Assembly (NCBI GenBank): GCA_021799315.1 | Contig: JAJZAR010000076.1 | Location: 1-7,258, forward strand | Direction of reading: 5' to 3' | Source: Thermoplasmata archaeon | Lineage (GTDB): Archaea > Thermoplasmatota > Thermoplasmata > Thermoplasmatales > Thermoplasmataceae | Length of the DNA: 7,258 nt | Part shown: positions 1 through 6,552 of the stretch, piece after piece | How positions within the stretch are numbered: position 1 is the stretch's first letter | Layout of the letters: each line of letters starts with the position of its first letter | Notes under the pieces: generated by a model | Database searches by the model: none | The model's input: the letters and a program-made list of their open reading frames with translations, nothing else | What the model was told of the DNA's origin: nothing | Position numbers and translations under genes: made by a program

Positions 1-1
1 A

Positions 2-241
2 GCTTCCTATTTTGGAAAATATCTTCTGACGCCATATCTTGACGATGAGATCGTGAGTGCATTTGCCGGCCTGCCATCAGCGTATAATATGGATCTAAAT
101 ACCAATAAGAAGATTATTAGAGAGGCAGCAATGAAGCAGGGATTGCCAGAAGAAATATATAATAGGCCTAAGAAGGCGGCACAGTACGGGAGTGGAGTCT
201 TGAAGACGATGAAAAAATCTAACCTTAAGGGCATGCCATGA
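2..241 (+). CDS. Asparagine synthase-family protein, C-terminal part (5' end outside window)
   Basis: The reading frame is open from base 2 and encodes the last 79 residues of a larger protein; its start lies upstream of the window. The fragment carries the hallmark end of the asparagine-synthase ATP-pyrophosphatase domain: a TPYLDDEIVSAFAGLP segment (the family's 'PfLD..vv..a..lP' core), then a K-x-I-I-R-E-A-A helix, then RPKKAAQYGSG, a stretch typical of archaeal members. This domain adenylates a carboxylate and transfers ammonia, as in Asp to Asn. Whether the protein has an N-terminal glutaminase domain cannot be seen, so true asparagine synthetase and a related amide-forming ligase remain open. 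Its TGA stop overlaps the ATG of the MFS gene as ATGA, which implies co-transcription and translational coupling. Family assignment is confident; substrate is inference. Confidence 0.85.
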   Translation, partial: ASYFGKYLLTPYLDDEIVSAFAGLPSAYNMDLNTNKKIIREAAMKQGLPEEIYNRPKKAAQYGSGVLKTMKKSNLKGMP

Positions 242-1386
242 AAAAACTTGGAATAACAGGAAGTATAACCCTGCTGCTTATACTCAGAGCACTCTATTCC
301 ATGAACTGGTACAATGTTTCTCCCATGCTGTTCAGGATAACTTCAGCATATGGAGTGAGTGATTCTCTTTCGGGCCTTGTTCTTTCAGCATTTCTCGTAG
401 GAACGGGCGCTTTTCAGATACCTTCAGGACTGGTTGCATCAAGGATAGGGTCAAGGAATACAGCTCTAGCAGGCATGGTTATAATGTCCACTGCGACCAT
501 ATTCACATTTCTATCTTTTAATTTCACTGAGTTTCTCGTGACCAGACTATTTGTTGGTATAGGATCTGCTTTCTTCTTTTCATCTGGTATAGCTGTTCTC
601 AACGATATAGATTCCAATAATGTATCCAGAAACATAGGAGCTTTTAACACGGCTTTTTCCATCGGAGGGGGTTTTGGAGTTGTGGGTTTTGCATTCCTTC
701 TTTCTTACATAAACTGGGCCGTACTTCTAGAAATGGGTGGTATTGTCACACTTATTGTCACCGTCATAGCCTTTGTTCTCATACAGGACGTAAGCCCTCG
801 TGGATCCATGGTCAACTTCAAGAAGAATGTTATGGCAAGGATCACCTCAAAGCCCCTCATTCTTCTTTCCATGTCTATGGCGGGTTACTGGGGACTGAAT
901 TTTACCCTTGAGGAATATCTTCAGCCCTTTGCTGTGAGAGTGGGTTTTTCTACGGGAATTGCAGGTACCATAGGATCCCTTTCACTCTTTGCCGGACTCA
1001 TTGGTATGTTTCTCTTTGTCTATTTTTCAAGGAAAAGATTGCCTGTTGTACTTCCATCCATAGCTTTGTTCATTTCCATGGTAATAGCTTTCCAATTTTT
1101 TGCCATACCTTACTATCTTTTCGTTACCTCTCTTGTTGGCGGAACCATAAGTGTAATCATATTTTCCCTTGAATATTCCTATGTAGTGGCAGTTGAAAAA
1201 GAAAAGCAATATGTAGCCTTCGGTATTTCAATAATGAATGCACTGCAAATAGCAACCGGTTCCGTAATCACCCTGCTCTTTGGATACATCTTCAGCATAA
1301 CAGATACATTTGCATGGGTTGTCCTTGCCATCATATCTGTAGCCTTCATTCCGCTGGGCATTCCCATATGGAGAAAAAAAGTCTAA
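238..1386 (+). CDS. MFS transporter (12 TM), coupled to asparagine synthase-like gene
   Basis: This 382-residue protein has about twelve hydrophobic segments in two halves separated by a basic loop near residues 185-205 (RGSMVNFKKNVMARITSKP), the usual length and plan of a major facilitator permease in the cytoplasmic membrane. After the second helix, residues 64-73 (GLVASRIGSR) form MFS motif A, but the usual acidic residue is Ser68. The region around residues 98-125 (TRLFVGIGSAFFFSSG) resembles the conserved 'R...G.G.g' of motif B in TM4. The substrate cannot be read from sequence. The ATG start overlaps the upstream stop by ATGA, and a weak purine stretch AAGGG (227-231) precedes it by six bases, so expression probably depends on the upstream gene. 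The operon link suggests transport of a substrate or product of that enzyme, but this is only inference. Confidence 0.88.
   Translation: MKKLGITGSITLLLILRALYSMNWYNVSPMLFRITSAYGVSDSLSGLVLSAFLVGTGAFQIPSGLVASRIGSRNTALAGMVIMSTATIFTFLSFNFTEFLVTRLFVGIGSAFFFSSGIAVLNDIDSNNVSRNIGAFNTAFSIGGGFGVVGFAFLLSYINWAVLLEMGGIVTLIVTVIAFVLIQDVSPRGSMVNFKKNVMARITSKPLILLSMSMAGYWGLNFTLEEYLQPFAVRVGFSTGIAGTIGSLSLFAGLIGMFLFVYFSRKRLPVVLPSIALFISMVIAFQFFAIPYYLFVTSLVGGTISVIIFSLEYSYVVAVEKEKQYVAFGISIMNALQIATGSVITLLFGYIFSITDTFAWVVLAIISVAFIPLGIPIWRKKV
1374..1380 (-). terminator. Poly-T tract at the end of the reverse-strand MFS gene
   Basis: Read on the minus strand, a run of seven T lies three bases past the TAG stop of the reverse MFS gene. 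Archaeal RNA polymerase terminates at such U-runs without needing a hairpin. It overlaps the last codons of the convergent MFS gene, where it reads as A7 (two Lys codons). This is a plausible terminator, not proven. Confidence 0.4.
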
Positions 1387-2618
1387 TTATTGTGTTCTGC
1401 CATATTGATCTTTCTCCAGAAGTGGATAGATAGAACAAAGAATATGCTGCCCAGTATGGTTATGGGATACCATATCCTTCCCAGATCGGATGAATAAAGT
1501 GTCAATAGTACTGTCCCCAGTACAGGAGCAATGGGCATTGTAACTCCTGTCATCACCTGAAAGGAGGTGAAGTACTGGCCACGCTTATCCGGAGGTGAAA
1601 TTTTACTTACCACCGTATTTATGGAAGGCGAATTGATATTTTCACCTATGCTGATAAGTATTGTGTCTATAACAAGAAACATGAATCCTGTAAAGAAAGG
1701 CAGTAATGCAAAGGACATTACATATACAAGGTAACCTAGATTGATTTTGAATATATCACCAAATCTTCTAAGTATCCTGTTAATGGGCAGTTGTGCAACT
1801 GTGACCACTATACCATTCACTGAATAGAGAAGACCTACCTGAAAATCGCTCATGTGGTCAAAACCCTTCCAGAAAAATGTAAGGGTGGATCCCCATTGTC
1901 CTAGGATGAGATAGGTCAGGGAAATTAAAAGCGTTACAATGAGAAAGGGCATGTTTCTAAAGGACGAAAAAGAGTCAAGCTTTAATTTTTCGCCCTTCGA
2001 ATCTCCAGTTCCTGAATTGAACCTATCCTTTTTCAGGAAAATCATATACACAACAAGTTCCCCTATGGAAAATATAGAAGTGATGAGAAATATGTATGTA
2101 TAGCCAAAACCGGCAAGTAATCCTCCAACTGTTGGGCCCAAAGAAAAACCAACATTTTGCAAAATTCTTGTAATACTGAACGCAGAATTTCTCTCGAAGG
2201 AACTTGTATTATTTGAAACGATAACATTGTCGGATGCACCGATTATACTCATCAATGGTTCACTCAGTACAAGAATGAGATAGATGAGAATCAATGATGA
2301 TTTTAAAAAAATCAACGCTGTGAGAATAAAAAATAGAGTTGTAAGGAGAATATTTGATGCTATTATAACCGCTCTGGCACCTCGCCGATCTATGATCTTA
2401 CCTGCCATGAGTGTGAGAGGAAGAGAAGAGATTGCCATGGCAAAAATAACAAAACCAATTTCAATATATGGTACATGACGTATGTCCAGCAGATATAGTG
2501 GTAAAAATATCCATAATTGGGAACGGGCAAATATTCTCATAAACTGGTTCAAAGAGACAACAGCTATGCCGTTTCTCCTGAGAATTGATAAAGTACCCGA
2601 TCCATATTCCTCTGGCAT
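1383..2618 (-). CDS. MFS transporter (12 TM), efflux-type, downstream of radical SAM-like gene
   Basis: This 411-residue membrane protein has about twelve hydrophobic helices. Motif A is canonical at residues 73-82 (GKIIDRRGAR, with the acidic Asp77). A matching half-motif, INRILRRFG, appears in the second half, as expected for the duplicated six-helix plan. A charged linker (residues ~200-220, KKDRFNSGTGDSKGEKLK) separates the halves. The motifs resemble multidrug or sugar-efflux MFS proteins, but the substrate is unknown. The ATG at 2616-2618 is the only Met before the first helix; no clear Shine-Dalgarno sequence precedes it, although an AT-rich stretch (ATTATATTC on the minus strand, ~32 bases upstream) could be a secondary promoter. 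It lies 42 bases downstream of the radical-SAM-like gene on the same strand, so an operon is likely. Its stop codon overlaps that of the convergent MFS gene. Confidence 0.88.
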   Translation of the reverse strand: MPEEYGSGTLSILRRNGIAVVSLNQFMRIFARSQLWIFLPLYLLDIRHVPYIEIGFVIFAMAISSLPLTLMAGKIIDRRGARAVIIASNILLTTLFFILTALIFLKSSLILIYLILVLSEPLMSIIGASDNVIVSNNTSSFERNSAFSITRILQNVGFSLGPTVGGLLAGFGYTYIFLITSIFSIGELVVYMIFLKKDRFNSGTGDSKGEKLKLDSFSSFRNMPFLIVTLLISLTYLILGQWGSTLTFFWKGFDHMSDFQVGLLYSVNGIVVTVAQLPINRILRRFGDIFKINLGYLVYVMSFALLPFFTGFMFLVIDTILISIGENINSPSINTVVSKISPPDKRGQYFTSFQVMTGVTMPIAPVLGTVLLTLYSSDLGRIWYPITILGSIFFVLSIHFWRKINMAEHNN

Positions 2619-2660
2619 AAGATTCTAAGGGTATGATTGATATGAATATAATCTGTTCTT

Positions 2661-3767
2661 TTAGTTATTCCACACCATGAATGATCCTTGATTTGAATTA
2701 TTCAATTTGCTCTCTTTATCGGGAGAAATATGAACCATGTGAGTGGTGCCATCAATATGCTTACATGCGGCAACAGATTCACAGTCCGTGCATTTCTGCG
2801 AAGGCAAATTTTTACTGGTTATGAGAGAGATTGTTCTCTTTGATGAAAGAATTTCATGCAGAGAATTCTCCTTCAAACACCCTAGCTCTATCTTATTCCA
2901 TGGAGAAAGTTTCACTTCGTTGAGGTCCTTTATATACAGCAAAGTATGCTCTTCTACAGGGCTATCGAAGCGGGAGGACTCTTCCTGAAGATCAGGGAAA
3001 CTTATGTTCATCAGTTCCTTTGAATCGAGCAACATTTTCTTCAGAATCTCATTCTCAGGTTTTATGCCTGAATGAAAAATAGCTTGATCAAACTGCTCAA
3101 TTTCAGAAGTATCTACATAATTCACCCGAATGCCACTCTTCTCCACGATAGACAGATAGGAAAAAATACTATCCAGCTTTTCGTATTCATTCAATTCCAT
3201 GGATCTTGGTTGAAGTTGATCACAATTGACCTTAACATTCCACTGTTCCATGTCATATTTCTTCAGCATCGCATAAACATATGGTAAGGTTGAAAAATTT
3301 CTATGATCTATGGAAGTAAGTACCTGAGTGCCCATTCCAAGATCATTGAGAAAGGGTATGGTTTCAACAATTTTCCTGAATGAACCGGAAACGCCTATAA
3401 CGGTGTCATGAATTTGCGGCGGCCCTTCTACAGACAGGATCATAGATGTAACCCCCAAGTTTACAAGAGACAGCATGAACTCCGGAGTGATTTCACTCTT
3501 CCCCGAAAAATAGAACTCCGATTTGATATGCGAAGATTCTGTTAGTTTATTTAAAGAAAGCATATCTTCGCTAGACCATTTCTCCAACCCTGAGAAAATG
3601 ATCTTACGAACATCAGAGTCTTTCGATAGCACATATTCTCTCACGAGATCCAGATTAAGATTGAAATTGTTCCTGTCCCCAAGGATGCGAAAATCCTCTC
3701 CAAAATCCATGATAATAACGTCTGGCTTATACATAACAGAATATGATCTAAAGTCTAATGAAATCAT
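2661..3767 (-). CDS. Radical SAM/SPASM-like protein lacking the 4Fe-4S cysteines (putative pseudo-enzyme)
   Basis: Numbering is from the ATG at 3765-3767 (368 residues). The frame is open to an ATG at 3842, but those extra 25 hydrophobic residues would cover the divergent promoter, so the shorter start is preferred; ATG 3732-3734 is also possible. The middle is typical of PqqE/SPASM-type radical SAM proteins: SVEGPPQIHD at 112-121, then GSF (128-130) and a VLTSIDHRN segment. The C-terminus has C326-x2-C329-x5-C335, like the end of a SPASM auxiliary-cluster domain, with Asp339 where a further Cys is usual and SPW (288-290) where 'pC' is usual. The N-terminal CxxxCxxC that binds the catalytic cluster reads F26-x3-G30-x2-N33, and GGEP reads GLEK (60-63). 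No cysteine precedes C182. SAM cleavage is therefore unlikely. The ORF is intact and followed by an MFS gene, so a structural or binding role, perhaps in peptide recognition, is possible. Function unknown. Confidence 0.75.
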   Translation of the reverse strand: MISLDFRSYSVMYKPDVIIMDFGEDFRILGDRNNFNLNLDLVREYVLSKDSDVRKIIFSGLEKWSSEDMLSLNKLTESSHIKSEFYFSGKSEITPEFMLSLVNLGVTSMILSVEGPPQIHDTVIGVSGSFRKIVETIPFLNDLGMGTQVLTSIDHRNFSTLPYVYAMLKKYDMEQWNVKVNCDQLQPRSMELNEYEKLDSIFSYLSIVEKSGIRVNYVDTSEIEQFDQAIFHSGIKPENEILKKMLLDSKELMNISFPDLQEESSRFDSPVEEHTLLYIKDLNEVKLSPWNKIELGCLKENSLHEILSSKRTISLITSKNLPSQKCTDCESVAACKHIDGTTHMVHISPDKESKLNNSNQGSFMVWNN

Positions 3768-3856
3768 AACCCAATATATGAGGAAAATATGATACCTATA
3801 CCATATTAAAAGCACTATTCTGAGTAAGATTAATATTGTCATACATATGTCATACC
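3768..3856. promoter_or_regulatory. Divergent promoter region between radical SAM-like gene and rmuC
   Basis: This short AT-rich interval must hold start signals for both flanking genes. On the plus strand TTAATATT (3830-3837) is centred about 24 bases before the GTG start of rmuC, the spacing expected for a TATA box of a leaderless archaeal transcript. TATTAAA (3804-3810) reads on the minus strand as TTTAATA and would place a minus-strand start near 3782, some 15 bases before the radical-SAM-like ATG. The same element could serve the TTG alternative of rmuC. The boxes are read by eye only. Confidence 0.4.
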
Positions 3857-5020
3857 GTGAATTTCATAGATTTCCTCTTTGGGTTTATTCTTGGCATAGC
3901 TCTTTTTGCTCTTATAATGTTATTTTCCTCAACGTACAGAAACAGGTCAAGGCTAGATAAGGAGTTACAGGCCATCCGTTCTGCATCCTCCGAGCTGATA
4001 GGGGAGGCACTGAAACAGAATTCACTTATAAACGATATATCGATGAGAAGTGCGGCAGATCAGGTGGGAAGTGCTCTTGACACAAATAAAGCAGAAATGG
4101 ATGGTTTACTTGCACCCGTAAAAATGCAACTTGAAAAGTTCAACAATGCAATCGAGTCCATTGAAAACAAAAGAAGGGAAGACTATGGCAACATTAATGC
4201 TTACATGGAGGGCCTCAGGAAAGCAACTACCGATCTCACAAAGGAAACTGACGCTCTTAAAAATATACTTTCCAATTCTCAGGCCAGAGGAAAATGGGGG
4301 GAAGTAACTCTCAGGAGAATTGTGGAATCTGCTGGCATGGTTGAACATGTAGATTACGAGGAACAGAGTGTTGCTGATAATGGCCAGAGACCGGATATGA
4401 TTATCAATCTTCCACATGAAAGAAAGATCATAGTAGATGCAAAAACACCCTATATAAATTACATAAAGGCAACAAATGCATCCACGAAGGAAGAGGAAAA
4501 GAGATTTCTGAAGGATTTCACCTCAGATTTAAGGAGACAGATCAGGCTCCTATCTTCCAAGGATTATTACTCATCAATCAACAATGCCTATGATTTTGTA
4601 ATCATGTTTCTGCCACAGGAAAGCATACTGGGCATTGCGCTTTCAACTGATCCAGACATTACAGATTTTGCCCTTGAACAATCCGTTGTGATCTGCACGC
4701 CTCTCACCCTTCTGGCGAGTCTACGAGTCATACATATGTCCTGGAAGCAGGACTCTCTTATGAAGAATTCAGGTGAAATAGTAAAACTTGCCTCATCTAT
4801 GTATAATAGAATGGATGGCATGTTGAAGAGGATGGCCGAGACGTCCAATAGTATCAAAAGGCTCATACGCGAATTCAACAGCCTTCTTAGTTACACAGAC
4901 TCAAGCCTGCTGCCGTCTATGAAAAAAATAAATCAACTGGGGGAACTTGGGAACAGAGACCTTGAAAGTGTTGATGAATTGGATGACGATATTCGTGAGT
5001 TGAAGCATACTTCTCCCTGA
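3857..5020 (+). CDS. rmuC: DNA recombination protein RmuC homologue (membrane-anchored, PD-(D/E)XK-like)
   Basis: From the GTG start the protein has 387 residues. It has one N-terminal transmembrane helix (residues ~3-24, NFIDFLFGFILGIALFALIM), a long polar helical or coiled-coil stretch to ~140, then the RmuC core: RGKWGEVTLRRI (144-155), RPDMIINLP (178-186) and IIVDAK (191-196). The E, PD and DxK residues match the nuclease-fold signature expected of RmuC. A further conserved region, FVIMFLPQES, lies near 247-256, and the C-terminus is again helical. In bacteria RmuC limits inversion and rearrangement between repeats; the biochemical activity in archaea is not established. A TTG at 3836 would add seven residues. 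GTG is preferred because it puts the membrane helix at the N-terminus and fits a leaderless promoter. The gene diverges from the radical-SAM-like gene and converges on xth with only 20 bases between stops. Confidence 0.9.
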   Translation: MNFIDFLFGFILGIALFALIMLFSSTYRNRSRLDKELQAIRSASSELIGEALKQNSLINDISMRSAADQVGSALDTNKAEMDGLLAPVKMQLEKFNNAIESIENKRREDYGNINAYMEGLRKATTDLTKETDALKNILSNSQARGKWGEVTLRRIVESAGMVEHVDYEEQSVADNGQRPDMIINLPHERKIIVDAKTPYINYIKATNASTKEEEKRFLKDFTSDLRRQIRLLSSKDYYSSINNAYDFVIMFLPQESILGIALSTDPDITDFALEQSVVICTPLTLLASLRVIHMSWKQDSLMKNSGEIVKLASSMYNRMDGMLKRMAETSNSIKRLIREFNSLLSYTDSSLLPSMKKINQLGELGNRDLESVDELDDDIRELKHTSP

Positions 5021-5040
5021 TTCGTTTGTTTTCTGCATAC
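5021..5040 (+). terminator. T-rich spacer after rmuC
   Basis: The 20 bases between the rmuC and xth stop codons read T-rich on the plus strand (TTCGTTTGTTTTCTG), which could terminate rmuC transcription in the archaeal U-tract manner. There is no hairpin. No comparable T-run is seen on the minus strand for xth, so xth transcripts may run antisense into rmuC. Confidence 0.3.
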
Positions 5041-5793
5041 CTAAATTTCCAGAACTATGGGGCAGTGATCTGAGCCCATTATTTCATTCAGTATATCTGC
5101 ACTTTTGATTCCATTCTTCAACCGGGATGAGATAACAAAATAATCTATTCTCCAGCCTATGTTTTTTGACCGTGCATTGTGCATATACGACCACCATGAA
5201 TATTTCACCTGATCGGGGTGCAAGTATCTGAAAGTGTCAACATAGCCATTTTGAAGGAAATTCGCCATTAAGTCCCTTTCCATCTGTGTGAAGCCTGGAC
5301 TATTCACATTGTCCTTGGGTCTCGCAATGTCAATTTCTTCTCTTGCCACATTAAAATCCCCACACAATACCACAGGTTTTCGCTCTTCAAGAGATTTAAT
5401 GTAATTTCCCACAGCAATGAAAAACTCTTTCTTAAGATCCAATCTGCTCAGGTCCCTGCGAGAATTTGGAAAGTATGCATTTACCACAAAGATATCCTGA
5501 AATTCACAGGTGATCACTCTCCCTTCTGTGTCTGAATAGAATCCGTCCATGCCTCTAACCATTGATAATGGAACCTCCTTGCTCAGGATCATAGTGCCGC
5601 TATATCCATTCTTCTCAGCGCTGTTAAACGCCACATGGTAATCGCTTAACTTCAGATCAAGAGGAATCTGATCTCCGCCCAGCTTTGTTTCCTGTAAACA
5701 TATAATATCATAACCAGAGGCCAGAAGACGAGAAAGTTCTTCGCCTCTCGATAGTGCTCTAAGGCCGTTGACATTCCACGATAACAACTTCAT
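5041..5793 (-). CDS. xth: Exodeoxyribonuclease III / AP endonuclease
   Basis: This 250-residue Mg-dependent endonuclease/exonuclease/phosphatase-fold enzyme cuts DNA 5' to abasic sites and trims 3' ends in base-excision repair. All expected catalytic residues are visible: Asn7 in MKLLSWNVNG, Glu35 in CLQETK, Tyr107 in NAYFPN, Asp146 and Asn148 in GDFNVA, and Asp242-His243 in the terminal GSDHCP. WRIDYF (214-219) is another family motif, and the length is close to bacterial ExoIII. The frame extends to a TTG at 5820, but the ATG at 5791-5793 begins exactly at the conserved 'MK-x-x-SWNVNG' N-terminus, so it is chosen. No Shine-Dalgarno sequence precedes it; a weak A/T stretch (AAAAACATTTG on the minus strand, ~30 bases upstream) may be its TATA region. 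It is convergent with rmuC. Both genes concern DNA maintenance, but they are not in one operon. Confidence 0.95.
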   Translation of the reverse strand: MKLLSWNVNGLRALSRGEELSRLLASGYDIICLQETKLGGDQIPLDLKLSDYHVAFNSAEKNGYSGTMILSKEVPLSMVRGMDGFYSDTEGRVITCEFQDIFVVNAYFPNSRRDLSRLDLKKEFFIAVGNYIKSLEERKPVVLCGDFNVAREEIDIARPKDNVNSPGFTQMERDLMANFLQNGYVDTFRYLHPDQVKYSWWSYMHNARSKNIGWRIDYFVISSRLKNGIKSADILNEIMGSDHCPIVLEI

Positions 5794-5925
5794 GGGGAGA
5801 AATGAGAGCGGACTTAACAAATGTTTTTACCTACCATGGAGCAAACCAGCTGTCATTCCTTAATTGCATCTCTATGAATTAAATATCCAGTTTAAGGAGC
5901 AATATTTACGGCTTTCCATAAGAAT

Positions 5926-5960
5926 GCAAATGTTTAAACGTTATGCTTTAATTTAAAATA
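5926..5960 (+). promoter_or_regulatory. Leaderless promoter of the DUF427 gene, with GTTTAAAC palindrome
   Basis: TTTAAA at 5933-5938 is centred about 25 bases before the ATG at 5961 and is preceded by GCAAATG, a plausible BRE purine-rich stretch. This spacing places the transcription start at or next to the start codon, as in leaderless transcripts common in Thermoplasmatales. The box lies inside a perfect 8-base palindrome, GTTTAAAC (5932-5939), which could be an operator or simply chance in AT-rich DNA. The rest of the divergent interval (5794-5925) shows no gene. Confidence 0.55.
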
Positions 5961-6335
5961 ATGGGAGATGTGGTTATTGATTACAAAAAGAACGATCATA
6001 CTATCATCGTTCAGAAACTGGATGAAAAATTGAGAGTGATAGCAAAGGACAAGGTGATTGCTGAAACTGATAGTGCGGTTGTTGTTAAAGAATCAGGTAT
6101 GGATGATGTTATATATTATCCAGTGAGAGATGTCAACTTGACCTATCTTCTTGAATCCGAAAAAACAACAAAGTGTCCATATAAAGGCCGTGCTGATTAT
6201 TATCATTTGAGTGTCGATGGTAAGAAAACTGAAAACGCGGTATGGAGATATCTCAACCCAACATTGGATTTTCTTCCAATAAAGGATTACGTTGCTTTTG
6301 ACCCAACCTCCATAGACAAGGTTGAAAAGAGTTAA
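5961..6335 (+). CDS. DUF427 domain-containing protein
   Basis: This 124-residue soluble protein shows the full DUF427 pattern in order: VIAETDSAVVVKE (residues ~34-46, the 'iAdS..a..v.E' strand pair), YYPVRDVN (~52-59), then TTKCPYKGRADYYHL (~69-83), whose 'CPyKG.A.Y' is diagnostic, then AVWRYLNP (~93-100) and a final DYVAFD (~108-113), the usual 'vaFy'. DUF427 proteins are small single-domain beta-rich proteins found in bacteria and archaea; no reaction is established for them, so none is assigned. The single Cys of the CPYKG motif is kept. The gene appears monocistronic: its own promoter lies immediately upstream and a T-rich terminator-like hairpin follows the stop. Confidence 0.92.
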   Translation: MGDVVIDYKKNDHTIIVQKLDEKLRVIAKDKVIAETDSAVVVKESGMDDVIYYPVRDVNLTYLLESEKTTKCPYKGRADYYHLSVDGKKTENAVWRYLNPTLDFLPIKDYVAFDPTSIDKVEKS

Positions 6336-6345
6336 TCAAAAAAAA

Positions 6346-6366
6346 GTTAAACCTCCATTTTTTAAC
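6346..6366 (+). terminator. Terminator after DUF427 gene
   Basis: GTTAAA (6346-6351) pairs with TTTAAC (6361-6366) around a nine-base loop, and six consecutive T occupy 6358-6363. The hairpin alone is weak, but the T-run ten bases or so past the stop fits archaeal intrinsic termination. Confidence 0.5.
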
Positions 6367-6440
6367 AGGAACGTTAATTTTCCATGAACATAGATTTAAT
6401 TTCGGTTTCTTTTCCCTGCGAGGTCCTTATTCCAGTTTTA

Positions 6441-6458
6441 AAAAGTAAATATAAATAG
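6441..6458 (+). promoter_or_regulatory. Orphan TATA-box-like promoter
   Basis: AAAAGTAAATATAAATAG combines an A-rich BRE-like stretch with TAAATATAAATAG, the closest match in this window to a consensus archaeal TATA box. A start would be expected near 6475-6480. An ATG sits at 6474, but it opens only a nine-codon frame, so the transcript may be non-coding or lead to a small ORF further on. The A/T composition also reads as TATA-like on the minus strand, so orientation is uncertain. Confidence 0.35.
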
Positions 6459-6552
6459 CCCAAATGGAAAAACATGGAACGCAGTGAGAAACATATGGAA
6501 TAATATCTTACAAAAGAGTGCACGTTTTTAAGCTCCTGACTATGGAAAGACC

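Noticed and set aside
3669..3692. Frameshift or sequencing error as the cause of the missing CxxxCxxC
   Set aside because: The frame is continuous on both sides with correct family spacing, and the F, G and N codons (TTT, GGG, AAC) each need changes away from Cys codons. A single error cannot explain it.
4106..4417. 103-codon minus-strand open frame inside rmuC
   Set aside because: It lies wholly within the conserved core of rmuC, and its translation shows no family features. It is a shadow of the coding strand.
5794..5820. TTG at 5820 as start of xth, adding nine residues
   Set aside because: The ATG at 5793 coincides with the conserved ExoIII N-terminus (MK..SWNVNG); the extension is not family-like.
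6378..6471. Inverted pair TTTTCCAT / ATGGAAAA suggesting terminal repeats of a small mobile element
   Set aside because: Only eight bases long, about 90 bases apart, with no target duplication or transposase remnant. Expected by chance in AT-rich DNA.
6464..6550. Repeated ATGGAA hexamers (6464, 6474, 6495, 6542) resembling a direct-repeat array
   Set aside because: Spacing is irregular (10, 21 and 47 bases), the flanks differ, and further copies lie in coding DNA. This is not a CRISPR or iteron array.
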